Assembly: GCF_013410655.1 (NCBI RefSeq)
Contig: NZ_JACCFP010000001.1
Coordinates: 4,053,501-4,117,500 of the forward strand
Source: Nocardioides thalensis
Lineage (GTDB): Bacteria > Actinomycetota > Actinomycetes > Propionibacteriales > Nocardioidaceae
Length of the DNA stretch: 64,000 bases
Reading direction: 5' to 3'
Below are positions 7,512-15,387 of this stretch, piece after piece (the first letter of the stretch is position 1; each line of letters starts with the position of its first letter). The position numbers were made by a program, and so were the translations under genes. The notes beneath the pieces were generated by a model that worked only from the letters and a program-made list of their open reading frames with translations, searched no databases and was not told the DNA's origin.

Positions 7512-10500
7512 TCAGCCGACCGGCACCACCCAGACGTCGGCGATCGACGGGTCGTAGTCGGCCAGCGTGTCCTGGAACCGCATCCGGACCTTGCCGTCGG
7601 ACGTGACGGCCGACGGCTCGACCAGGAACTGGTGGACCATCGAGCCCTGGCCGCCGGCCGTCCGGACGAGGTCGACGCTGTGCGCCACCTGGCCGTCGAG
7701 CCGCACGTCGTAGGTCTTGCGACGGGGGCCGTCGAACGTCTCGATCACCCGGACCACGAAGGCGCCGTTGGCGGGCACCGCGACGTCCATCTCGAACCAG
7801 CCGCCGGGGAACGACGAGTGCGTGTAGCGCCGGGTCAGGCCCGCCTCGACGTTGGTCCCCGAGTTGGGCGACGCCGTCAGCCGGTGCGCCGACTCCGACG
7901 TCCCGTTGCCGAGGTCCACGTGGTCGGTCGAGCCGGCCGGCGGGGTGGGCAGCGCCACGGTCACGGTCGCGAGCGCGCGTTCGGCGGCCGTCGGGCCGGT
8001 CGCCACCGTCACCGGCGCGGGGCCGGCGACGACCGTCATCGGCACCGTCACCTCGACCGGGACGGCACGTTCCTCGCCGGGGGCGAGGTCGTAGTCGACC
8101 GGTGCGACGGGCTCCCACCCGCCGGGCAGGGTGAGCGCCAGCTCGCCGGACTGCGCGACCGCGGTGCGGTTGCGCAGGACCGCGGTCACCGTCGCCTCCT
8201 CACCGCCCGCGACGGCGGCAGGCGTCGTCGCGGTGGACACGATCTGGACGCCGGGCGCGACCATCACGTCGGCGGCGACCGGGAGCGTCGCGGTGCCGCC
8301 GGCGCGCTGGTAGGTCACCGATCCGGTCAGCGACATCGTCGCGGCGGCGGCGTCGGCCGGCACGGTGACGTCGTAGGCGTGCTCGACGGTCGCGCCGCCC
8401 TCGACGGTGGAGGCGTGCGCCCCGACCGGCCGCACGGTCCAGCCGTCCGGCGCCGTCAGCGACGAGTCGACGCCGGAGACCGGCCGGGAGCCTGCGTTCT
8501 CCAGGCGCGCGGTCACCCGCACCACGTCGCCCGGCAGGATCTCGCCGGCCGGGACGCCGAGCGACGCGACGGCGCCGACCAGGTCGGAGGAGGCTGACGA
8601 CAGCAGGCGCTCGATCGCGGCCAGCCGGTCGCGGAGGTCGCTCGCCTCGGCCTCGTCGAGGTCGCCCTCCTCGAGCCCGGTCGCGATCCACCGGTCGAGG
8701 TCGGCGACGGTGGCGAGCGCGCGGTGCACGTCGGTGGCGACGTCCTCGTCGGAGGCGCCGTCGAGGCGGGCCTGCCAGGCCGCAGCCAGCTCGTTGCCGA
8801 GCTCGGTCACCTTCACGCCCAGGTGGCGCCGCAGGTTGGTGCCGTGCGGGGCGGTGACGGTGAGGTCGTCGACCGCTCCGGCGAGGGCCTCGGTCGCGTC
8901 GGCCGCGGCGCCGATGTCGCCGAGCACCGCGTCGACAGCGAACGCGTAGTCGCCTGAGCCGACCTCGAGGACGACGTCGCCGTCCTCGTCGCGCAGGTAG
9001 GTCACGTCGGCGACGTCCTCGATCGGCGTGCCGCCCTCGGTGACCGCCCAGCGGTTGGCGGCCGGGACGCGCACCTCGGCCGTCGTGTTGGCGGGCACGG
9101 TGAGGTCGAGCGTGAGGCCCTCGCCCTCGGTGCTCCATGCGCTGCGGACCTCGCCGTACGGCGTCTCGTGGGTGAAGTCGACGCTGTCGATCCCGTCACC
9201 CGGCTCCGGCGCGACCAGGACCCGCTTGTAGCCGGGCTCCGCGGCGGAGACGCCCGCCATCGTGCGGTACATCCACTCGCCCACCGCGCCGTAGGCGTAG
9301 TGGTTGAACGAGTTCATGCCGACGTCGTTGAAGGTGCCGTCCGGGTTGATCGAGTTCCAGCGCTCCCAGATCGTGGTCGCGCCCTTGCCGATCTCGTAGC
9401 CCCACGACGGGTAGTCCTCGTGCTGGAGCAGCCGGTAGGCGATGTCGGTGCGGCCCGCCTTCGTCAGCGCCGGCAGCAGGCCGTCGACGCCGAGGAACCC
9501 GGTGGAGAGGTGATAGTCGCGCCGCTCGAGGGTCTGGACGAACTGGTCGAACACCGCGTCGCGGCGGTCGGCCGGCTCCAGGTCGTTGGTGAGCGTGAGG
9601 ATGTAGGCCGTCTGGCTGTCGCCCTTGACCGTGCCGTCCGGCGAGATGAACGCGTTCTGGTACGCCGTCCGGATCGCGCGGTAGCGGTCCAGGTACGTCG
9701 CCGCGTCGGCGTCGCGGCCGATCGCGGCGGCCATCTGGGAGAACTCGCGCGTGCTCTTCGCGACGAACGCGGTGTCGAGCACGTCGGCCGGCGTCGGGTC
9801 GTCGAGGTTGAGCCAGTCGAGGTAGCCGCCTGCGGACCGGATGTGGTTGGTGGAGTCGGCGGCGAGGAAGTCGACGTAGCGCTTCATCATGTCGTAGTTC
9901 TCGCGGATCACGTCGGTGTCGTCGTACGCCTGCCACAGCGTCCAGGGCACGTGGACGCCGGCGTCCATCCACCCCGCCGACTCGTAGCCGCCGTCGAACC
10001 GGCCGGGCACGACGGGCGCCACGCCGGGCAGCGAGCCGTTGGGGCGCTGGGTGTCGCGCAGGTCCTGGAGCCACTTGGTCAGGAACGACTGGGAGTCCAT
10101 GTTGTAGACGGCGGTGCGGGCGAACACGTTGATGTCTCCGGTCCAGCCCATCCGCTCGTCCCGCGCGGGGGTGTCGGTCGGGATCGACAGGAAGTTGCCG
10201 CGCATGCCCCAGACGATGTTGCTCTGGAGCTGGTCGACCAGGCCGGAGCTGGTGTCGAGGCTGCTGACCAGGTCGCCGTCGGTGCCGACCACCACGCCCA
10301 CCAGGTCGGCGGCGTCGGGCGCCTCGTCGACACCCGAGATCTCGACGTAGCGGAAGCCGTGGAACGTGAACGACGGCTCGAAGGTCTCCGGCTCGTCGGT
10401 CGCGAACGTGTAGCGGTCGGTCGCCTTCGCCGAGCGCAGGTTGGCGGTGTAGAGCGTGCCGTCGGGGTTGAGGACCTCGCCGTGGCGGATGGTGACGGTC

Positions 10501-12173
10501 TGTCCCGGCTCGCCCTGGAGAGTCAGCCGTACGTGGCCGACCATGTTCTGTCCGAGGTCGTAGAGGTAGACGCCCTCGGTCGGCGAGTCGATCCGCTCGG
10601 CGGTGTGCAGCTCCTCGGTGACCCGGACGTCGACCGCGGTCTGCGGCTCCAGGACACCGGTGGGCTCGTCGCGGACGACGACCGGCTCCCAGCCGGCCGC
10701 GTCGAAGCCGGGCTCGTCCCAGCCCGCCACGTCGGCGGCGACGCGGGCGTCGTACGACTCACCGTCGAGGAGGTCGGCCTCGCGCGTGGGGCCGTCGGTC
10801 GTCATCCAGCTGTCGTCGGTAGTGACGACCTCGCTGGTGCCGTCGGCGTAGTCGACGACGAGCTCGGCGATCACCGAGTTGTCGGGGCCGTAGACGTCGG
10901 TGCCGAACATCGCGACCTTGCCGGAGTACCACCCGGGCGCGACCTCGGCACCGAGCACGTTGGCGCCGGAGCGGACCAGGTCGGTCACGTCGTAGGCCTG
11001 GTAGTCGATGCGCTTGTCGTAGGCGGTCCAGCCCGGGGCGAGCTCGGCGTCGCCGACCCGCTCGCCGTTGAGGCGGAGCTCGTAGACGCCGCGCGCCGAG
11101 GCGTAGACGCGCGCCCGCACGACCTCCTCGTCACCGAGGTCGACCTCCGTGCGCAGCAGCGGGACGGGCTGGTCCTGCCGGAGCCACGCCTCGGCGCCCG
11201 CGCTGTCGACGCGGAGGCCGTCGGCGGTGACGGTGCCGGCCGCGAAGGTGCGGTCGCCGGCCGGGAAGTCGGTGTCGACGAGCACCTCGCCGTCCTCGCT
11301 GGTGACCGTGACGTCGTGAACCAGTCCGCGCTCGGCGCCGCTCGTGCGGAATCCGACGATGCCCGGCCCGTCGAACGTCGCGTCGTTGCGCTGGTCGAGG
11401 ACCGCTCCATCGACGCGGGTGGTGATGGTCGGGCCGTCGACGGTGATCGCGTAGTCGTGCGCGGCGCCGAAGTCGAACCCGGCCGGGAACGGCGTGGCGT
11501 TGAGGACCGAGTAGCCGCCGTTGCGCTTCACGTGCGGGCGGAGCGAGTCGTTGGCCTCGCTGAGCTGCCACATGTAGGCGTTCTCGGTGTCCTCGCCGCG
11601 GAGGTAGACGCCGAGCGCGCCGGAGATGTCGGAGGCGGTGAACTCGATCGTGTAGTCGGTCCACTCCGGGCCGATGCCCTCGGTCTCCGCGCCGATCCAC
11701 TCGGCGGTCCAGTCGTCGTCACCGAGGCCGGTGCCGAACCGGGCGGGCTCGCTCCAGGCCGAGGCGACGCCCTGGTCGTCCCAGACCCGGACCGCCCAGA
11801 CGTAGTCGGTGCGCGGCGCGAGCGCCGGGCCGGCGTACCGGACGCCGACCGAACGGCCGGACGTCACCTTGCCGCTGTCCCACACGTCGGCCTCTCCCAG
11901 CGCCGCCTCGCTGGAGGCGACGTGGACCTCGTAGGCCTGCTGGGTCGTGCCGCGGCGGTCGGAGGCGATCTTCCAGCTCAGCGCCGGCGGCGCGGTGTCG
12001 ATCCCGAGCGGCTCGTGCAGGGCGTTCACCCGCAGGTCGGACACGGTCGGGGGAGCCGCCGCCGCGGCCAGGGAGGGGGCGGCCGCGGCGGCTGCTGGGG
12101 ACAGCGTCGAGGTCGCCACGAGGGGAGTTGCGAGGAGGACGGCGACGACTCCGCCGGCGAGCTGAGGACGCAT
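7512..12173 (-). CDS. Large secreted multidomain GH78 alpha-L-rhamnosidase
   Basis: 1,553 residues from ATG at 12173; a longer frame to 12218 exists but would run through the operator at 12200-12211. The signal peptide is followed by an Ala-rich stretch and 'TAPPALSWKIASDRRGTTQQ', the GH78 N-terminal domain. 'IPTDTPARDERMGWTGDINV' (about 662-681) is the canonical catalytic-acid motif, and 'GATTIWERWNSINPDG' the conserved late barrel motif. After the GH78 C-terminal domain comes a non-standard tail of roughly 480 residues: a helical segment ('HLGVKVTELGNELAAAW'), two NEW3/CARDB-like beta-sandwiches and a final lectin-like module ('YTHSSFPGGWFEMDV'). First gene of the rhamnosidase operon, with its own regulated promoter. 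Confidence 0.93.
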   Translation of the reverse strand: MRPQLAGGVVAVLLATPLVATSTLSPAAAAAAPSLAAAAAPPTVSDLRVNALHEPLGIDTAPPALSWKIASDRRGTTQQAYEVHVASSEAALGEADVWDSGKVTSGRSVGVRYAGPALAPRTDYVWAVRVWDDQGVASAWSEPARFGTGLGDDDWTAEWIGAETEGIGPEWTDYTIEFTASDISGALGVYLRGEDTENAYMWQLSEANDSLRPHVKRNGGYSVLNATPFPAGFDFGAAHDYAITVDGPTITTRVDGAVLDQRNDATFDGPGIVGFRTSGAERGLVHDVTVTSEDGEVLVDTDFPAGDRTFAAGTVTADGLRVDSAGAEAWLRQDQPVPLLRTEVDLGDEEVVRARVYASARGVYELRLNGERVGDAELAPGWTAYDKRIDYQAYDVTDLVRSGANVLGAEVAPGWYSGKVAMFGTDVYGPDNSVIAELVVDYADGTSEVVTTDDSWMTTDGPTREADLLDGESYDARVAADVAGWDEPGFDAAGWEPVVVRDEPTGVLEPQTAVDVRVTEELHTAERIDSPTEGVYLYDLGQNMVGHVRLTLQGEPGQTVTIRHGEVLNPDGTLYTANLRSAKATDRYTFATDEPETFEPSFTFHGFRYVEISGVDEAPDAADLVGVVVGTDGDLVSSLDTSSGLVDQLQSNIVWGMRGNFLSIPTDTPARDERMGWTGDINVFARTAVYNMDSQSFLTKWLQDLRDTQRPNGSLPGVAPVVPGRFDGGYESAGWMDAGVHVPWTLWQAYDDTDVIRENYDMMKRYVDFLAADSTNHIRSAGGYLDWLNLDDPTPADVLDTAFVAKSTREFSQMAAAIGRDADAATYLDRYRAIRTAYQNAFISPDGTVKGDSQTAYILTLTNDLEPADRRDAVFDQFVQTLERRDYHLSTGFLGVDGLLPALTKAGRTDIAYRLLQHEDYPSWGYEIGKGATTIWERWNSINPDGTFNDVGMNSFNHYAYGAVGEWMYRTMAGVSAAEPGYKRVLVAPEPGDGIDSVDFTHETPYGEVRSAWSTEGEGLTLDLTVPANTTAEVRVPAANRWAVTEGGTPIEDVADVTYLRDEDGDVVLEVGSGDYAFAVDAVLGDIGAAADATEALAGAVDDLTVTAPHGTNLRRHLGVKVTELGNELAAAWQARLDGASDEDVATDVHRALATVADLDRWIATGLEEGDLDEAEASDLRDRLAAIERLLSSASSDLVGAVASLGVPAGEILPGDVVRVTARLENAGSRPVSGVDSSLTAPDGWTVRPVGAHASTVEGGATVEHAYDVTVPADAAAATMSLTGSVTYQRAGGTATLPVAADVMVAPGVQIVSTATTPAAVAGGEEATVTAVLRNRTAVAQSGELALTLPGGWEPVAPVDYDLAPGEERAVPVEVTVPMTVVAGPAPVTVATGPTAAERALATVTVALPTPPAGSTDHVDLGNGTSESAHRLTASPNSGTNVEAGLTRRYTHSSFPGGWFEMDVAVPANGAFVVRVIETFDGPRRKTYDVRLDGQVAHSVDLVRTAGGQGSMVHQFLVEPSAVTSDGKVRMRFQDTLADYDPSIADVWVVPVG

Positions 12174-12199
12174 GAGGGACTCCGAGGGTGTGCGGATCG

Positions 12200-12211
12200 T
12201 GAAACGATTCA
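12200..12211. promoter_or_regulatory. LacI-family operator before the GH78 operon
   Basis: TGAAACGATTCA is a near-perfect dyad (TGAAAC/GATTCA, one mismatch) with the central CG typical of LacI-family operators. It closely resembles the two sites in the rhaT-lacI intergenic region. It lies 27 bases upstream of the ATG at 12173, near the expected transcription start, where repressor binding would block transcription. Confidence 0.65.
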
Positions 12212-12216
12212 GCGAC

Positions 12217-12245
12217 ACGCTAGGACCGGGTGACGGTCGTCACAA
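12217..12245 (-). promoter_or_regulatory. Putative promoter with CRP/GlxR-like site for the GH78 operon
   Basis: On the minus strand TTGTGA (12245-12240) and TAGCGT (12222-12217) are separated by 17 bases and could be -35/-10 boxes. The same region carries TGTGACGACCGTCACC (12244-12229), which fits the TGTGA-N6-TCACA consensus of CRP/GlxR proteins. A matching site lies before rhaT. If the CRP-like site activates, the true -10 would be further downstream; if it represses, the listed boxes fit. The sequence alone does not decide. Confidence 0.5.
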
Positions 12246-12264
12246 GACATGTGGCCGGATCCGG

Positions 12265-12486
12265 TCAGATCAGGCCGGTGCGAACCGCGTGCACGACGAC
12301 CTCGATCGACGAGTCGACGCCGAGCTCGTCGGCGACGGCGCGCAGCCGGCGACGCACGGTCCGCTCGGAGATGCCCGCCCGGCGGGCGATCGCATGCGTG
12401 GTGAGGCCCTGGGACAGCAGCCTCAGGATCTCGATGTCGAGGTCCTCCGGCCGCCAGCACGCCACGTCGCCGTTGCGTCCGGTCAT
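12265..12486 (-). CDS. Stand-alone LuxR/GerE-type helix-turn-helix protein
   Basis: A 73-residue protein that is little more than a DNA-binding domain. 'EDLDIEILRLLSQGLTTHAI' followed by ARRAGISERTVRRRLRAV gives the four helices of the LuxR C-terminal (GerE) fold, with the recognition helix around residues 40-50. There is no receiver, PAS or ATPase domain. The ATG overlaps the lutC stop by four bases (ATGA), so it is translated with the lut genes. This suggests a local regulator of lactate or rhamnosidase genes, but the target is unknown. A 91-bp gap holding the GH78 promoter follows. Confidence 0.75.
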   Translation of the reverse strand: MTGRNGDVACWRPEDLDIEILRLLSQGLTTHAIARRAGISERTVRRRLRAVADELGVDSSIEVVVHAVRTGLI

Positions 12487-13100
12487 CGCGGCTCGGCCCC
12501 CTCCACCACGACGACGTGCAGGTGCCGCGGCCCGTGCACGCCCTCCACGCGGTCCAGCTCGATGTCGCTGGTCGCGCTCGGGCCGCTGATCCAGGTCAGC
12601 GCGCGGGTCGGGTCGAGCGAGCCCACCGCCTCGGGCACGTCGGCGACCACCTGGTCGGCGCGGACGATGCAGACGTGCCGGTCCGGCACGAGCGTGAGCA
12701 CGCGGCGCCCCTGGTCGGGCCGGTGGTCGAGAACGATCGTGCCCGTCTCGGCGATCGCCAGGCGGCAGGCCGTCACCACGGCGTCCACCCGGTCGAGCTC
12801 GGCGGCCGAGAGGCCGTCGTCGACGAGCGGGTCGGCGAGCGCCGCCCTGATTTCCTCCGGCAGCCCCGGCGGTACGACGACTCGCGCGCCCGCGGGCAGC
12901 GCTCCGGCGACCGCGGCGCCCACGTCGGCGGGCGCGCACCGCACGACGGTCGCGCGGTAGTCGGCGACCCGCTCCGCGAAGTGCGCGACGACGTCGCCGG
13001 GTCGCGCGCCGGCAGGCGCCGGCACCGGCTCGGGGTCGGGCGCGGTCCCGGCGAGCGCAGCGCGCACCCGGCCCAGGACCTGGGTGCGGGCGTCAGCCAT
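12483..13100 (-). CDS. lutC: LutC, lactate utilisation protein C
   Basis: 205 residues of the LUD domain family (LutC/YkgG). Together with LutA and LutB it forms the iron-sulphur L-lactate oxidase complex that turns L-lactate into pyruvate. Visible family features are 'ACRLAIAETGTIVLDH' (about 111-126), 'RVLTLVPDRHVCIVRADQVV' (about 133-152) and the C-terminal 'ISGPSATSDIELDRVEGVHG', nearly invariant in LutC. ATG at 13100 overlaps the end of lutB by 8 bases. The stop overlaps the HTH gene. Confidence 0.93.
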   Translation of the reverse strand: MADARTQVLGRVRAALAGTAPDPEPVPAPAGARPGDVVAHFAERVADYRATVVRCAPADVGAAVAGALPAGARVVVPPGLPEEIRAALADPLVDDGLSAAELDRVDAVVTACRLAIAETGTIVLDHRPDQGRRVLTLVPDRHVCIVRADQVVADVPEAVGSLDPTRALTWISGPSATSDIELDRVEGVHGPRHLHVVVVEGAEPR

Positions 13101-14586
13101 CGTTCTCGCCTCCGTCGAGGCGGCCACCGGTGCGGCGCCACCAGCCCCGGAAGGACTCGCGTGCGGGTGTCGGCAGGTCGCGCGCGTCGGTCCAGCCGGC
13201 GCCGGGGCCGGGAAGCCGCGGCGTCGTACCCCTCCTGCCGACCAGGCGGCCGACGCGGCCCGCCAGCCGCTCGGCGCGGCCCAGCCGCTTCGCGTCAGCG
13301 AGCGTGTGGGCCGCGGCGCGCATGGCGAGCGCCTCGGGCTTGGGCACCCGGTCGCCGCGGTGGGCGTCGACCACCTTCGACCGCAGGTGCACCAGCACCT
13401 CCGGGATGTCGATCCGCACCGGGCACACCTCGAAGCAGGCGCCGCAGAGGGACGAGGCGTAGGGCAGCGACTCCACTTGACTGCGGCTCTGCGGATCACC
13501 CGTGCCCTCCCCGATTCCGTGAAGCAGCGGGTTGAGGATCGCGCCGATCGGGCCGGGGTAGACCGACCCGTAGGCGTGCCCGCCGACGCGCTCGTAGACC
13601 GGGCAGACGTTGAGGCACGCCGAGCAGCGGATGCACCGCAGCGCCTGGCGTCCGACCTCGTCGGCGAGGGCGCGGGTGCGGCCGTTGTCCAGGAGCACGA
13701 CGTGGACCTCCTGCGGCCCGTCGTCGGGAGTCACGCCGGTCCACGTCGAGGTGTAGGGGTTCATCCGCTCGCCCGTCGATGAGCGCGGGAGCAGGCGCAG
13801 CAGCGGGTCGAGCTCGGCCCAGGTCGGCACGACCTTCTCGATGCCGACCACGGTCACCAGCACCTCGGGAAGGGTCAGGCACATCCGGCCGTTGCCCTCG
13901 GACTCCACGACGACGAGGGTGCCGGTGTCGGCCACCGCGAAGTTGGCGCCGGAGACGCCCACCTTGGCGCGGAGGAACTTCTCGCGCAGGTGCTCCCGCG
14001 CGGCAGCGGCGAGCACGGCGGGCTCGTCGGTCAGGTCGGCGGGGGCCGGCCGGCCGACATCGGCCATCCGGCGCAGGAAGATCTCGCGGATCTCCGCGCG
14101 GTTGCGGTGGATCGCCGGCACCAGGATGTGGGAGGGCAGGTCGTCGCCCAGCTGCACGATCATCTCGGCGAGGTCGGTCTCCCAGGCCGCGATGCCCTCC
14201 GCGGCCAGCGCCTCGTTGAGGCCGATCTCCTGGGTGGCCATCGACTTCACCTTGACGACCTCGTCGGCGCCGTGACGCCGGGCCACGTCGGCGACCAGCG
14301 CGTTGGCCTCGGCGGCGTCGCGCGCCCAGTGCACCTGCGCGCCGCGCGCGACGAGCGACTCCTCGAGCCGGACCAGGTGGTCCTCGAGCCCGTGCAGGGC
14401 GCGCTCCTTCACCGCGGCGCCGGCCAGGCGCAGCGCCTCCCAGTGCTCCACCTCGCCGACGACCGCGGCGCGCTTGCCGCGGATGGTGGCGGTGGCGTGC
14501 GCCAGGTTGTGGCGCAGCTGGGTGTCGGCGAGCGCGTCCCGCGCCGCGGCCGGGAAGGCGGGCATCCCGACGAACGTCCCGGTCAC
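13093..14586 (-). CDS. lutB: LutB, iron-sulphur lactate utilisation protein B
   Basis: 497 residues from a GTG at 14586 that overlaps the lutA stop (GTGA). The N-terminal LUD domain contains 'DEVVKVKSMATQEIGLNEAL' and 'GANFAVADTGTLVVVESEGN', both characteristic of LutB/YkgF. The C-terminal half carries two 4Fe-4S motifs, 'CIRCSACLNVCPVY' and 'CGACFEVCPVRIDIPE'. The protein carries electrons in the L-lactate to pyruvate reaction. Placed downstream of the rhamnose genes, it would use the L-lactate made by RhaD's dehydrogenase domain. Confidence 0.95.
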   Translation of the reverse strand: MTGTFVGMPAFPAAARDALADTQLRHNLAHATATIRGKRAAVVGEVEHWEALRLAGAAVKERALHGLEDHLVRLEESLVARGAQVHWARDAAEANALVADVARRHGADEVVKVKSMATQEIGLNEALAAEGIAAWETDLAEMIVQLGDDLPSHILVPAIHRNRAEIREIFLRRMADVGRPAPADLTDEPAVLAAAAREHLREKFLRAKVGVSGANFAVADTGTLVVVESEGNGRMCLTLPEVLVTVVGIEKVVPTWAELDPLLRLLPRSSTGERMNPYTSTWTGVTPDDGPQEVHVVLLDNGRTRALADEVGRQALRCIRCSACLNVCPVYERVGGHAYGSVYPGPIGAILNPLLHGIGEGTGDPQSRSQVESLPYASSLCGACFEVCPVRIDIPEVLVHLRSKVVDAHRGDRVPKPEALAMRAAAHTLADAKRLGRAERLAGRVGRLVGRRGTTPRLPGPGAGWTDARDLPTPARESFRGWWRRTGGRLDGGENDG

Positions 14587-15320
14587 GGCGCGTCCTCCGT
14601 CGCGGCCAGCACGTCGGCGAGGTGCATCACCCGCACCCCGGAGCGCTGGCGCGAGAGCAGCCCGCCGATGTGCATCAGGCACGAGCTGTCGCCGGCCACC
14701 AGCACCTCCGCGCCGGTCGACCGCACGTGCCGCGCCTTGTCGGCGCCCATGGCGACCGAGGTGTCGGAGTTCTTGACGGCGAACGTGCCGCCGAACCCGC
14801 AGCACTCCTCGGCGTTCGGCAGCTCGGTGAGGCGCAGGCCCCGCACCGCCTCGAGCAGCTGTCGCGGGCGGTCGCCCACGCCGAGCATCCGCAGCGAGTG
14901 GCAGGTGGGGTGGTAGGTCACCCGGTGCGGGAAGTAGGCGCCGACGTCGGTCACGCCGAGCACGTCGACGAGGAACTCCGACAGCTCGTGCACGCGGGCG
15001 GAGGTGCCGGTCACCGCGCGCTCGAGCCCCGGGTCGCCCGCCCGCCGGGCGACCATGCCGTGCTGGTGCCGCACCGATCCGGCGCAGGACCCGGACGGCG
15101 TCACGACGGCGTCGTAGGTCTCGAAGGCGTCGACGTAGTTGCGCACCAGCGGCACGGCCTCGTCGAGGTAGCCGGTGTTGACCATCGGCTGGCCGCAGCA
15201 CGTCTGCGCCTCGGGGAACTCCGCGTCGACACCCAGCCTCCGCAGCAGGCGCACGACCGACGCCCCGGTCCCCGGGAACAGCGCATCGTTGATGCACGTG
15301 ACCATCACCGCCACTCGCAC
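14583..15320 (-). CDS. lutA: LutA, CCG-domain lactate utilisation protein A
   Basis: 245 residues with two cysteine-rich CCG domains: 'EAQTCCGQPMVNTGY' near residue 40 and 'NAEECCGFGGTFAVK' near residue 168, with partner cysteines in 'TPSGSCAG' and 'VAGDSSCLMHIGG'. This is the LutA/YkgE pattern shared with GlcF and heterodisulphide reductase subunits. A GTG at 15320 is preceded by a purine-rich GAGGGGGC, a good ribosome site. First of the tightly coupled lutABC set, it starts 67 bases after the GH106 stop, so it may be read through from the rhamnose operon. Confidence 0.95.
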   Translation of the reverse strand: MRVAVMVTCINDALFPGTGASVVRLLRRLGVDAEFPEAQTCCGQPMVNTGYLDEAVPLVRNYVDAFETYDAVVTPSGSCAGSVRHQHGMVARRAGDPGLERAVTGTSARVHELSEFLVDVLGVTDVGAYFPHRVTYHPTCHSLRMLGVGDRPRQLLEAVRGLRLTELPNAEECCGFGGTFAVKNSDTSVAMGADKARHVRSTGAEVLVAGDSSCLMHIGGLLSRQRSGVRVMHLADVLAATEDAP

Positions 15321-15344
15321 GGCCAGCCCCCTCGTGTCCTTGAC

Positions 15345-15358
15345 GGGTCCGCGGACCC
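15345..15358. promoter_or_regulatory. Perfect 14-bp palindrome between GH106 and lutA
   Basis: GGGTCCGCGGACCC is fully self-complementary and lies 25 bases before the lutA start and 30 bases after the GH106 stop. It could be an operator for lutABC or the core of a weak attenuator. No T-run follows. Confidence 0.35.
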
Positions 15359-15387
15359 TTCGATCATTGCGCGCCTCGTCGCACCGT

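Noticed and set aside
12173..12218. Upstream start at 12218 for the large GH78 gene
   Set aside because: It would make the operator (12200-12211) and -10 region coding. ATG at 12173 starts directly before a normal signal peptide.
9168..12233. A 1,021-codon plus-strand frame opposite the large GH78 gene
   Set aside because: Low-complexity shadow; the opposite strand holds the GH78 catalytic motifs.
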